Assembly: GCA_002118135.1 (NCBI GenBank)
Contig: BDIU01000022.1
Coordinates: 1 to 64,000, forward strand
DNA length: 64,000 bases
From: Trebouxia sp. TZW2008
Lineage: Eukaryota; Chlorophyta; Trebouxiophyceae; Trebouxiales; Trebouxiaceae
Direction: 5' to 3'
Under the pieces are notes generated by a model. It did no database searches. It was not told the origin of the DNA and saw nothing but the letters and a program-made list of their open reading frames with translations. Shown in pieces: positions 13,701 to 24,810 of the stretch. Numbering within the stretch: the stretch's first letter is position 1; each line of letters starts with the position of its first letter. Both the position numbers and the translations under genes were made by a program.

Positions 13701-15106
13701 GCTGCAGTGCAAGATGCTCTGGACAAGGGCGTACAGGGCAGCTTAGTGCTTGATGTTGTGCATCATTTGTTCATAGTCCAAGCTCTGCCCTATGACTGAT
13801 CCATGCAGATGAATCTAATCTCAGAGCTGTTCTTGGCTGCTGCAGGTGCACTGGATGCAGAGAGCGAAGCTGCAGTGCAAGATGCCCTCAGCAAAGCAGC
13901 AAAAGGCTGCAGAGTGCTAGTCATTGCACATCATTTGTCCACAATCCAGGTTCTGTCCCATGAATGACTCCTGCAGATGCAAGTGATTGAAACCTATGCA
14001 TGGCTGTTGCAGGTGCTTTGGATGCAGAGAGCGAAGCTGCAGTGCAAGATGCCCTTGACAAGGCAGCACAGGGCCGCACAGTTCTTGTCATTGCGCATCG
14101 CCTGTCGACAGTGCAGAATGCAGATGAGGTCATTGTGCTGGACCATGGCAAGGTTGTGGAGAGAGGCACGCATGATGACTTGATTGCCAAAGGTAATGTC
14201 AGTCACATAGAGCTGCTTGTTCTGCGCCATAATGTGAATTTTCCTCAAACGCACTACCTCACACTGCAGTCGTGCTGTATGTCATGCATGAGCTGGAAAG
14301 AGCCTGTCTGATGTCTGTCATGCAAGCATGACACGTACAATGCATCTGCTGCAACAGCATTGTTGACAATGCTCAGCTGCACAAACAAACTTAGCAAATT
14401 ATGGACATTTCCAGAACTTTGCCGGATCTTCCAAGGCGTTGTTATGACTTGTTCTGTCTGCAGGGCGAGTGTACTTGGTGCTGGTCAGACGTCAATTATC
14501 TGGAGCATCTCATGCTGAGAGCCTAGCCTCGCTAGACAACCATCATGACAATCACTCACTAGAGCCACTGTTTCCTGGCATTTTGCCACATAGTTGAATG
14601 GTCTTACAGGACTTGTCCTGTCTGCAGGGGGAGCATATTCAGTGCTGGTCAGGCGTCAGCTGTCTGCTGGAGCGTCCCATGCTGAGAGCCTAGCCTCTTT
14701 GGATAATCACCAGGACAATCACAGCGACGGCAACTCTCTTCAGCCGCCTAGTCAACAGACGCAGCAGGCATCAAGCCCTAGGCACCCTAGCAGCCCTAGA
14801 GTTCCATCCAATGGGCATGGCCGCCACTTTAGGGAGAGATCAGTGTCGCCTCAGGGGGTTAGGCCTCCCAGCCCTCGACCCCCCAGGGGTAGGCAAGTGA
14901 AGCCCACTCGGTCTGCTGACATGACTCGTCAGGACACATCTGCCATTGTTGATGCTGTCATGGCTGATGTCATTGGTGGAGGGTTGGAGCCTGGCAGGAA
15001 TCAGCAGCAGGACAATGACAGTTCCACAGCTGGTAGCAATGGTGCCTCACAGAATCAGCAGCAAGATGATAGTGCAAAACCTGATGGCAATGATGAAAAA
15101 GCCTGA
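7715..15106 (+). CDS. ABCB-family half ABC transporter (TAP/ALS1-like)
   Basis: ATP-driven exporter with one transmembrane and one nucleotide-binding domain, so it acts as a dimer. Splice model: 7715-7861, 7978-8122, 8211-8274, 8472-8601, 8922-9179, 9713-9845, 10071-10219, 11058-11210, 11506-11688, 12239-12340, 12884-13061, 14013-14192, 14628-15106; phases join cleanly to give 766 aa. Seen: several hydrophobic segments in exons 2-7, Walker [11 protein letters not shown]-loop VSIVSQEP, signature [14 protein letters not shown], Walker [11 protein letters not shown]-loop SALDAES and H-loop IAHRLSTVQ. The N-terminal [16 protein letters not shown] and TM order resemble plant ABCB25/26/27-type (TAP-like, ALS1) transporters. 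The membrane and substrate cannot be told. The tail after the NBD is long (about 150 aa), rich in Ser/Pro/Gln and unlike the family. Four introns carry copies of neighbouring exon material. Confidence 0.93.
10195..10619 (+). repeat. 79-bp tandem array copying the donor of ABCB exon 7
   Basis: The real exon ends at 10219 (ctggtccag/gtaat). The segment from about 20 bases of exon through the start of the intron is repeated, with donor-like CCAGGT/TCAGGT sites at 10216, 10295, 10373, 10452, 10532 and 10611. Spacing is 78-80 bp. Each copy carries tattgcagtgcttgcatgcatc-like intron sequence. Confidence 0.92.
10862..10985 (+). repeat. Frameshifted copy of ABCB exon 8
   Basis: Lies about 190 bp upstream of the real exon (11058-11210) and matches it from the acceptor for over 100 bp (tgccagcactagg, ccggcagccccag, ccccaggggcc). 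Relative to the real exon it lacks one G near its start (gctgtggtgcc against gcagtgggtgcc), which breaks the frame, and it then degrades before a usable donor. Confidence 0.85.
13200..14012 (+). repeat. Four tandem degraded copies of the ABCB D-loop/H-loop exon
   Basis: Acceptor-preceded copies begin at 13345, 13513, 13678 and 13845, followed by the intact exon at 14013; period 165-168 bp. Each starts GTGC..TGGATGC and keeps the dimension of the exon's first 110 bases. The copies carry changes such as loss of the H-loop (IAHRLST becomes PAHCLPT in copy 1) and in-frame stops soon after. An older remnant may precede 13345. Only the last copy continues to the [17 protein letters not shown] segment. 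Confidence 0.93.
14464..14597 (+). repeat. Alternative terminal exon copy of ABCB
   Basis: A copy of the start of the last exon, about 164 bp upstream of it. It has a good acceptor (ctgtctgcag), joins in the correct phase and reads [20 protein letters not shown], against [20 protein letters not shown] in the real one. It stays open to a TGA at 14595-14597. Use of this exon would replace the long Ser/Pro/Gln tail with a short ending (FPGILPHS). Confidence 0.75.
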
Positions 15107-16106
15107 TGAGCATGCTGATGATATTGGGGGACAAAATTAATACTCTGAAGCAGACATGCACGGCAGTGATGGCATCATGAGAGGGCAGCAGGAATTCCCT
15201 ATGATTTTGTCAAGCAGGATTTATCTGTATGCCAGCTCGTCTAAGCATGCCAGTGGGTCGTGTGCCACCAAATCAGCATCGTCTTCTCCCCTAAATCACT
15301 GGCTTGATGGAGTAATGCAGGGTTATCAGCAATTGTGCAACGATTTTTTTTGTGCATCACTGCAAAGTAGTTGCAGTGCGCTGCTTGATGCTTGTTGCCT
15401 CCCTTGGCACTCCAACAGACTATCTGTACTTTACAGACTAAGAAGCCATACAGCTCTCTGTTTGTAATGGTATGATGTCCTGTACGCCGCAAAGTTCTTC
15501 CAAGAATTACACTCACTCAAAAGTTGAAGGTGCAGTAAGGAACAGACTGATTGACGCTCAATTGGGAGCCCGAGAGCCCCAGCAGATGCTCAAAGAAGGG
15601 CATTGCTGGCGGCAGCAGACGCATTTGTTCTTGAGTGTACATGTGAGCTGGTCTTCTTGTCATAGCAAAATAGCCATATTGTGCACACGTGGTATTATGC
15701 CTGAGCAGCTCTTACCGGCAAGGTTGGTGCATTACATGACATTGCCACATCATGTTGAGGACACATCTTGCAGATATACATGTCTGCATGTCCCATGTTT
15801 GAAAGATTTGCACACTATGTTAATCACGACTTGACATAACAGCACACCTGACATAATCATCTTATGATTGCAGCAGGCGAGCAATCAGTTTGCACAGTTT
15901 GTACGTATACGTAGTGCCCAAATGCAAGCCACATAGTACAAGACGATGACCTTGAATGCAGGGGATATTTGGTGTCAGGGCGCTTGCACATGAAATGTAT
16001 CTCCTGTTATGCTGACAAAGTGAGGGAGCGTTTTTGCCAGCAGCGTGGTCATTGGGAAAGAGCAGCTCGCTGATCTACATTTGCTTTGGTTGCTCTGCCA
16101 ATGCGG
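15107..16106. other. Intergenic, ABCB to wax-synthase-like gene
   Basis: About 1 kb between convergent 3' ends. Holds the 3' UTRs; a TGTAA, the usual poly(A) signal of green algae, occurs near 15463. No coding exon or RNA gene recognised. Confidence 0.6.
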
Positions 16107-18232
16107 TCACAGAAAAACAGCAGTCAGCTGGTTGACGTTTGCTTTAATTGCATCAACAACACGGTCTGCCAGCCCAGTGTCCAGGCAAGGAGGGAAGAAG
16201 AAGCTGTCTGCCAGCCATAGCAACACTGCCATTGTCAGCAGAATTGACAACCAGTTGGCAATGTGCCAGTGCTGATGTTTGAGCATTTTCTTGCCATAAC
16301 TTTCCAGTGCCAGCAGAGGTATCTGGCTGGTGAAGAAGATTAGCCAGGCCCAATGCCTTGTATGTGTGCCCATCATGTACCTGTTGCACTTGTGAATACT
16401 CTCAAGGCTCCAAAATACTTTTTTATATCTTGGGCAGAAGAGTGTTCGAAAATGCTTTTGGCTACATACATGGTGACGTATGCGTACAGCAACTCTACAG
16501 GACAGAACAATGAGGACCACAAGCACACATGAGAATTCTTATCAGGTGTCAAAGCAGCACAGGCACACAAACTGATCAGACTGCCTCCAAAAGGCGTCTG
16601 CTTTTTACTCATGGGTGACTGTGGCATCAAACATGTGATCATGTGAGAGAGACACTGAGTAATTTTGCATGCTTTAGCCAGCCAACAAGGCTGATCGCAT
16701 GTGCCACATAGAGGCAATGACTACATGTCCATGAGGTTCAGGAAGTCTATGACACAGTGACTTACCAGTAGATCAGCTCATGCATGAGGCCACTGACAAT
16801 GAAGCAAGCTGCCATGCCAAGCGCTCGCCGAGTGGTGGAGCCACCCTTGTGAGGCTGAGGAGATTGTACCCACCGACCTGCACCATAATGCAGGCTTTGC
16901 GCTTCTGCACTTTCCCCAAGCTGCCTCTGTGGACAGAGTTTCCTATCATAACGCCCAACGGAATAGATTTTTCTTTTCAGAGGGAACTTCAGCTCATCAC
17001 ATGCAGTGATGAGTTCAGTGGCGCTATGCAACTGATGAGCATGACGTTCTGAATGCTTTTACAAGCCTGCAGTCTGACCAATATGCATGGCACAGTGCAT
17101 GTGGCAACAAAGTCTGCAGACTCACTGCAACTTGTGTCCAAGCAAACAGGACTGACACAATTCAGCACGCATGCAAAAGACAAATCTCAGCATGCATGCA
17201 AAAGGCACATGGGGGAGGTAATCAAGTACAAGTGTCACCTTCATATATAGGGTCATATACAGGAGCCCTTAGGCAATTGCTGATGGTCAAGTTCCAACGC
17301 TTTCCCCAAAAGCTTGTCAGGGACTCAGAGATGAATGGTTTGTTGAAATGAGGGGCAATTTGCAGGCCTATCATGCTTGTGAAGAGAGAGGCTGGCCCAT
17401 CCATTACAAAGCCAAGGAAGCAGTACAGCGAGACAGCTGCAAACACGACCACAAACCAGCTTAGTGGTGACCAAACATCGCTCCCTTGCGTATGTGTACA
17501 GCAAAACATTGGGGCAATGTGCATGATGTATCCAGCATGCTCCGTCAGCAGGGGGGTGCGACAACTTGCTGTATGTACGGTAGGACAGCCAGACTGACCG
17601 TAAATGTACTCGAGAGCGAGTCTTGGTATTTTATCAGCATGCTCCGAGATGACGTTCACTGTCAGAACTAGCCCAGCTGCTTTGGCAATGAACTGCAGCG
17701 TCAGCTGCGCAGCACCTCCACCATGATCTCCCAGTGTGCCTGCGGACTTCACTCGCGGAATGCCGTCCGCTTTGACCTCTGCAGGCAGAAAGATCATAAA
17801 GACACGCGGCAGGGTCCGCCAGTGTCGCACAGCTTCCGAACGTGAAGAGCGCAAGAGTGGCACAGCTGATCTAATGCAGAGCTCTTGACCTCCTAGCTCG
17901 TCGCGAGGCGTAACCGGCGCAATGTATATTGCGTACAGTTGCAGAGGAGTCAATCGTCGACTCAAAGCACCACGGCCCAGACATAGGGCGAACACCTTGA
18001 AATTGGCCAACCAAACAAAGCAGAGGCAGCACACGAGATTGGATATGAGCTGCGTGCGCTCGTCAAACAATGAAGGCGAGCAGAAATTGAACGCGAATAC
18101 GGGTAAGCAGAGCACAAGCCTGAGCCACCCCGGCTGAAGGCTGCGAGCGACCAGCGATGCGTACCAGACGCAAACAGCAGGAAGCAGGAGAGCAGCGGCA
18201 AGTCGGTACAAGTACGGAACCTCCAGGATCAT
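16107..18232 (-). CDS. Wax-synthase / sterol-O-acyltransferase-like MBOAT protein
   Basis: Polytopic membrane acyltransferase of the plant wax-synthase type, transferring an acyl group from acyl-CoA to a long-chain alcohol or sterol, presumably in the ER. Exon 1 runs 18232-17239, a middle exon lies about 16930-16766, and the last is 16380-16107. Hallmarks: many hydrophobic helices from the start (MILEVPYLYRLAAALLLPAV), SLTSFWGKRWNLTISNCLR (family FWGRRWN motif), and FIVSGLMHELIYW with the catalytic-type histidine. The end is ADSFFFPPCLDTG... and a stop at 16107. An upstream in-frame ATG at 18376 would add 48 residues; I prefer 18232. Exon 1 contains a poorly conserved stretch (about residues 225-270) that could be an unrecognised in-phase intron. 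The middle exon's acceptor is uncertain. Substrate (alcohol or sterol) cannot be read from sequence. Confidence 0.85.
16640..16712 (-). repeat. Dispersed repeat, copy 1
   Basis: Within the second intron of the MBOAT gene. On the minus strand it contains the core ATCAGCCTTGTTGGCTGGCT followed by AAAGCATG, shared almost base for base with 38300-38372 on the plus strand. The shared length is about 65-70 bp. No coding function seen. Confidence 0.75.
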
Positions 18233-18412
18233 GACGCTCCTGGCAGGACTGGTTGCAGAGCACACAGAATTGTAGTGGCATTTGGATGCAGCTGTGTTCG
18301 AAGTTTGGAAGAAGAAGAGAACAGCGATGTAAGCGAAGATGGCAGCCACTTGTGCTCGCTTGCGCGTTCGACGCACTTTTGCCCCTGCAGCAGACGCAAA
18401 ACCGTCGACAAT
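18233..18412. promoter_or_regulatory. Compact divergent promoter of the MBOAT and filamin-RRM genes
   Basis: Only 180 bp separate the two chosen divergent start codons. Both reading frames are open across part of it, so either protein could start further out. No TATA box seen. Confidence 0.45.
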
Positions 18413-21400
18413 ATGGCAGGCAGAGGTGTTGATCTGACCATGCCTGCCTGGATGACATCAGCAGGCTCTCAGCAAGCAGTAGCACCTGGATCTCAGCCCA
18501 GCAGCATGGCCCTAGCTGTTATCGACCAGCCCGCAAACGCAGATTTGTACAACCTATCTGACTATAACTCTTCAGACAGCGAGAATCAAGATGAGTTTCT
18601 GCCTCCAGGCCCTTTGGAAGCCGAAAAGTGTACTCTGTCTGGCCCAGGTTTTACTGGGGGCTCGGCGGGATCACCGGTCTCATTTGTCATCACTAGCAAG
18701 GACGCCCGCAGCAAGCGTATCAGAGACGGTGGAGCGTACGTTACAGTGCAAGTCAAGCCCATGAGAGGCGTCGTGGCTGAACCTGTCAGTCCAAACATCA
18801 AAGATCAAGGCGATGGCTCTTACACTGTCACCTACTCTGTCTCCACCAGAGGCAACTATGAGGTAAAGCGCTGATTTTGCTCACAGTCAAACCCTGCAAC
18901 GACAACAAAAAAGCAGCATGTTGCATCAAAATGCTAGTGACTATGCTCCTCTCAAAACCTAGTGCTAAGGCTTTGCTTTGTTGGCTGCCATAGCTGAACA
19001 TTGAGCTAAATGGCAGTCCCATAGGCGGCAATCCCTTCCCTGTATACTTCAGTCCGCCTGATAAAAATGCTTCATCACCAGCAGCAGCAAATGCTGCTGA
19101 GGCAGCAGGCCCTCCCACCTCAAATGCATCTGCTGTTACCTCTGCAGCTATTGCAGCAGCTGGAGCAGTGTCAGCTGGGCTTTCTGGTGCCGTCCAGTCA
19201 ACAGGCGCTGATGGAAAACCTCTACATCCATCCCTGACCACGCTGGTGAGCACCTGCACTCATGTTCTCCAAACTTTCTGCTCTTTTGTATCTCTTAATT
19301 GCTGTATCTATCATCAGGTCAGACATCTAGCAAACACCAGGCAGGTGCCAGTATGTGCGCGCAGTTGCAAAGAGGGCATACTGTGCTGTGCATTGTACAT
19401 GAGATGCCAACAATCACTTTAGGACACTGCAGACATGGCAACTCGCACATGTTGTTCGCATGAAGTACAATGTTTTATTGCCAGTGCCTGCTTGTTTGTC
19501 TGCTGCTTGCCGCATCATCTGCAATACCTTCAGCAGATGGTTAGCATGTGCTGTTGCAGGGAGCACAAGCTCATGCTGCTGGTGTTTTGTTTCCTTCAGA
19601 TGATGACACTCTTCATCGTACCATCCTGATTGCCAACATCAATCCCTTGATCAACACAGAGCAGGTAAGAAATTTGTTTTGCCAAACAACCGAGTGCCGT
19701 TCTGCTCTTCCTACTTTCCTTGCTGTTTCCTTTCTGCTTTCACAATGGCAATGAAGGCCTGATCTCAGCAAATGCTGTTGCAACTGCAGGTGAAGCAATT
19801 GTTTGGGTTCTGTGGACAAGTCAAGAGTTGTCGCATGGTCGGCAACAATCAGTTTGCTTTTGTGGAGTACTCATCACCAGGGGTAAGTTATGTGACTTCT
19901 AGCTTTGGCATCTGACTCATCTGCAGGGCATCATTCGCCTACCTCACTGCCAGCATTGCTGCAGCACGTTGTAACATTCTGCCATGCTTGAGCAGTGCAG
20001 CAACCACGAATCAGATTCTCAGATTTGATCCCATTTCAGCATTGCTGTAGCAAGTGATGTTTTGAAACACAGCAAACATGAAACATTCTCTCAGACAATG
20101 GCATTCCTACAGGAAGCCAATGCTGCCATGGGTCTGAATGGTCAAACGCTGGGCGACAGAGCACTGAAGGTGGAGAATGCCAAATCAGCTAGAAAGGACA
20201 CTCCGCAAGGGGCAGCTAACCCATACACTGCCATCCAGCTACAGCAGATGCAGCAGCTTCAGCTGGCACAGATGCAGTCCTCCACTTTGGCAGCACAGGT
20301 CAATACCACTATGCTTGATGCTTGCATGAGCATGCTGTTGTGCCTGCAGAATGCTGCTCGTGTGCCTATTTGTTGTGCACAAGCACAGCAAGCTCAAGCA
20401 TCATGCATTCTTGCCATGTTCACAGCCGTCTCAGGCATTCATCATCACAAAGTCAAGTTCTCATGATGTGTCTGACCCAACGTCTCAAGGCATGATAGGC
20501 CAGTGAGCAGTCGGCACTTTACACTTGCTGCGCAGTTCCCAAAACTGCGCAGCTGAGTGAAAAGTATTCAACACCAGCGCTTTTGTACTGCTAGCAGTCC
20601 TTGCTGTCCTGTATTTGCAGACCAACATGTTGATCCCGTGCATGTGTATGCAGGTGGCCCAGCTGCGTGCAGCTGCCAAGACCAACCCAAACATGCCTGT
20701 CCCTGCCATGTCTGCAAATTCAGCCTCTCAGAAAGCAGCTGCCCTTGCGGCTGCTGCACTGCTGCAGAAGAAGTTTGGGCAGACTTCTGGACCAGGCAAT
20801 GCAGACCATGCTGTCCGCAAGCGCCGCTCTCCTAGTCCTGACAGGTATGCACCACAGATTTATTACTTCTAGACATTTGTTACTTCTAGAGGGGGGCTGG
20901 CGTTGCTGGCGAAACATCATGTGGGTTTTGCTGCAACAAAAATTGGCTTCAACATCCTGCAGACACAGATGCAATTGCTGCGGGCATCTTGTTTAGCCAT
21001 GGGTTGATCATTCGCCTTGGTTTTGTAGATAGCATTGTACATGTTCTGATGCCATGTTCTGGCTTTGGAGGACAAGTTTTATTCAGAGCAGCACATGATG
21101 ATGCAGGCGGGATAGGGACAGGCGGCAAGGGGACTACAGACATGAGAGCAGGGATCGCAGGTGAACTAGCTTGCTCGCCTTCACTGCTGTGCTTGCTGCT
21201 GTCATGTGATTGCACAACACATGCATACCCACCAACAGCACCGGCACAGCACTGGCATTTTGCTGTAGCAAGAGCACATTGAGCTGCATGACATGATCTT
21301 GTTATGTTTCACACAGCTTGGCTGGCTCTGCCTGTGACATGGAGATGTAGCCAGATCTCTGTGCTTCATCAATTGTTGACGCAAGGTTTGCTGCGCAAGG

Positions 21401-22779
21401 TGACCAGCACTGTCCTGTGCAGGCGTCATGACAGCAGAGACAGGCGGCGCAGTCGCAGCAGGGAGCCTCACCGCTCAGAGAGGGCTCAGGCCTCAGCAGA
21501 CAGGCGGCGTGAAGCAGATCGCATCAGGGAAAGCAGGGAAGAGCACAAACATGCCAGCAGACCCAGGCATGAGTCAGCCCACAGAGACCGTTCTGACAGA
21601 GGCCGCTTCGACAGGGACAGACACAACAGCATAGAGAGGAGGCATGCTCACAGAGACGACTCCAAGGAGCGACGAGACAGATCAGATCGACACAGAAGTC
21701 ACAGGGAAGAAGAACAAGATAGGGACAGATCAGAGCGGCATAGGAGTCGCAGGGAAGAAGAGCGAGACAGGGAGAGAAAGTCTAGGCATAGGGATGCATC
21801 TAGAGGCAGGGAAGAGCAGCGCAGATCAGACAGGCATAGGTCACGGCATAGAAGTGCCAGCAAGGACGCTGACAGAGCTGATAATGGGAAGCAAGAAGCT
21901 GCTGAGGATGCAGACATGCAGGTCAGCAATCAGTTTCATTCTGCTTTTATGTGCAGAGTTCTGCTAATCTGGACTGACTTTAATGTCTGCAAATGTTGCG
22001 GCAAAAGCATCGTGCCTCATCAGGCTCATCTGCCCATGCACTACCCTTGTCGGCTGTGATGCGGAGGTCAACTGACAGCTTCTGCCTGCATGATCAATAT
22101 GTGTATGATGCACTCTCAAAGTGAAGTAGCTGTAGATGCACAAGAGCATGTCCAGTCTGACATGCAAGGTCAGATGTACAGCTGTTGTGGCTGTCTCAAT
22201 CATCATCCAACAGCTGGTATGTAGAGCCAACAGCAGCATCAGTTTGATATGATGCTGCTGTTTCATTGATTGCTGAGCACCTGACCTTGGGGATTCTGTG
22301 ATGTGCAGGTAGATGCTGCTGTGCCTGCACCAACAGGTGACAAGCCTGCAGAGCAGACCAATGGGATTGCAGCGTCTCCCAGCGCAGTAGCTGCAAATGG
22401 TCATGACATCCAGAGGGAAAAGCGCAGCAGGGGGGACAGCCAGTCACCTGTGAGGTCTCCTTCCAGGCACAAGCACAGCAAGAAGCACAAGAAGGAGCAT
22501 TCTCACAAGAAGAGCAAGAGAGACAGACACGATGAGGCAGATCATCAGGACAACGCAGCAGAAGTCTCTGAAGGGCCAAACAGCTCAGCTGTCCCCTCTG
22601 ATGCAAATGGCAGCAGAAATGCTCCAGATGATCTGTCAAAGCTGCGCGAAGCTGCTTTGCAGACCACAAAGACTGTTGTCGATGCTGAGTCAGCAGGCAA
22701 TGGTCACACCGGAGATACTGCTGATACGCCGATGGCAGAAGCGCCAGCAATGTCTGAAGGACTTGATGAAAACGTTTAA
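18413..22779 (+). CDS. Filamin-repeat, RRM and RS-domain protein (SR-like RNA-binding)
   Basis: Exons 18413-18862, 18994-19245, 19560-19664, 19790-19882, 20095-20298, 20654-20844, 21107-21160, 21423-21921, 22309-22779 join in frame to 772 aa. Residues ~75-165 form a filamin/ABP280-type Ig repeat: CTLSGPGFTGG, DQGDGSYTVTYSVSTRGNYE, LNIELNGSPIGGNPFPVYF. Residues ~245-330 form an RRM: RTILIANINPLI (RNP2) and QFAFVEYSS (RNP1), ending in GDRALKVENA. A Gln-rich linker and an Ala-rich stretch follow, then a long RS/RD/RE domain and a second basic Lys/His region (HKHSKKHKKEH). Likely nuclear, acting in splicing or mRNA handling, with the filamin repeat as a protein-binding module. A 54-nt exon (21107) encodes only RS repeats and could be skipped without frame change. 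Start chosen at MAGRGVDL; an upstream in-frame ATG at 18275 exists. Confidence 0.9.
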
Positions 22780-24810
22780 ACCCTTCATTGTGTCCTGTTA
22801 GGCTACAGCTGTTTAGTATGATGTCTGCTGAGCATCATTTGCAATCCTCGCCTTGTATGCAGCAGTCTCTTTCCATATGATTGTGCAGCATGCATCACGC
22901 CCTTGAGCAGCTGTATTGTCACCTTGTCTCATGAGGTGCAAGTCTATCTTGACAATGTGTCTTGTGCTCATCTGCCTTCATGACAACAACCTGCGATGTG
23001 ATGTCAATTTGACAGTGCTATTGCATGCAACATTGCTACTGCTGTTAGATAGGATCAGCGTTTGTGCTTGCTGACACGCAATACAGCATTATTTGAAATC
23101 ATCCCAAACATACATATGGCAATTCTAGACTGAGCGCGTGAACAGCTTATGCTCCTGGTGCCTGCCACAAGACAAGCACTTGTCGTTCAAAGAGACAATG
23201 CAACCTTGAGCTGCAAAGCAACTGTCGTCATTGGCAAAGATGCGCGTGCAGCTCGACCAGTGCAGTTCGAAGGCATGTCTCAGATGGCTTGTGTTTGCAT
23301 TTGCAATAAAATTGACCATGCCTGTTATGACCAGTATTCTGTCTGCCTTGCTATTTTTGGGCAGCTGCTTCGTTCACAATGCCTGAATTGACAGCATGCG
23401 AATGCTGCTGAACTAGCTGCTATAAATGCTGCATTGCTGATCAATGAGAGACGATGCACACAGGCCCTTCCATCGCAAGCTGCATGTGTTTCACATCCAG
23501 GAGTCTGCACACAAACCTAGATACAGTCAGAAACCCATGTGGCACCATGCAAAGTGTAATGCTGCTGTGCTCTGCTTCTTGCTCTATAGTAAAACAAGAA
23601 CAGCTTTCACCTGATCAGCTGGTGCAAGGCTGATGTGTATTATACGTTTTGTTGTGGTGGGCACAACATGCTGCAACCAGATCACGCATTTGGAACTTCG
23701 ACATAGAAATGCCCAGAATGGCTGTTGAACACAAATGTGGACACACAAGCCACAAACGCTTGTCAACTTGCGTTGAAGCGTTGCGTGTCAAGTGCAAACC
23801 GAATTTCTGATAAGTCCAGAGGCAGCTAAAGTGTCTTTCATATTTTGCTGCACATTAGCATAGGCCATGATCAACTCCAAAATGCTTTTGCTGCATTAGC
23901 AGTCCATACGCATGCAAGCAACGCTCTTGCCTATCTTGGTTGTGAGTACCCGGGCTAGAAGTTCCAGCTTCATGCATGGTGCAGCAGCCATCATAAATCT
24001 GCCAACTTGCCCCCCGCCCGTTCACTGACCACTTGGACCTTATCAAGCCCACGCTTACTGATAAAAACTTGCAACTGCTTCCATCTACGTCCTTGAGCTG
24101 GTTGGGCCCTCCCGTGTTGCACTACATCTTGGTGCTGGCAAGCAGTGCTGCTGTTCTGATCTGTCCTGCTTCTGGGGTCACCTGTTCTCTTCCCGTCAGG
24201 CGTTCGCCTTGGCCTGATGTCGAAGATCCTGCCGACTGTTGCTGCAAGTTGCTCTGATTCTTGAGCCCTTCAGACAATGCACCTCAACGTACCTCCTACT
24301 GTAATTGTCCTGTTGCTTGCCGAGTGCCCACTCGACCCAAAGACCGCTGAGAGCCGCTGGTCAGTGGCCTATTGCATTATGCGTCGCTGCAGCTTGCTCT
24401 TGTGAGACATATCGCTTGTGTCAGCCTCCCAGAACTGCATGGGCTCCGCTCAGATTGCGAAATCTCGGTGTCAACACAGATTGCAAGCGTGCGTCACGAG
24501 CTTGCCATCTGCGTTGACTGGTTTGGTTTCAATGGTTTGGGCTCGAGTTTCAAACCCCGGGATGGCTGAATGTTTGAAGTTTGCAGAATGTTGTGGTTGC
24601 AAGGTTCCGCAAAAGTCAGAGAAACGCACAGCAATTGATACATACAAGCGGACATCGTCCCTCACAGCTTATAACAGCTTGTTGGCAGACGCATTCACCC
24701 GTTGCAAGCCATACGTTGTCACCGTTTGCCAACTGAGCTTCAACGGCTTACTGTTGAACGGGGAAAAGTTGCAGTTGATCATAAATACCTTTGTGTAGTT
24801 GAGAGGGACC
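22780..24810. other. 2-kb intergenic region without a recognised gene
   Basis: Lies between the filamin-RRM gene and the IQ-repeat gene, both on plus. Must contain the 3' UTR of one and promoter and leader of the other. Reading frames here are short and show no domain. No repeat array stands out. Confidence 0.6.

Noticed and set aside
21699..21929. Minus-strand Leu/Ser/Cys-rich frame
   Set aside because: Antisense shadow of the RS domain codons.
24000..24800. Possible exon upstream of the IQ gene
   Set aside because: Open frames of 60-126 residues exist but show no conserved motif, no good splice sites and no clear link to ATG 24811.
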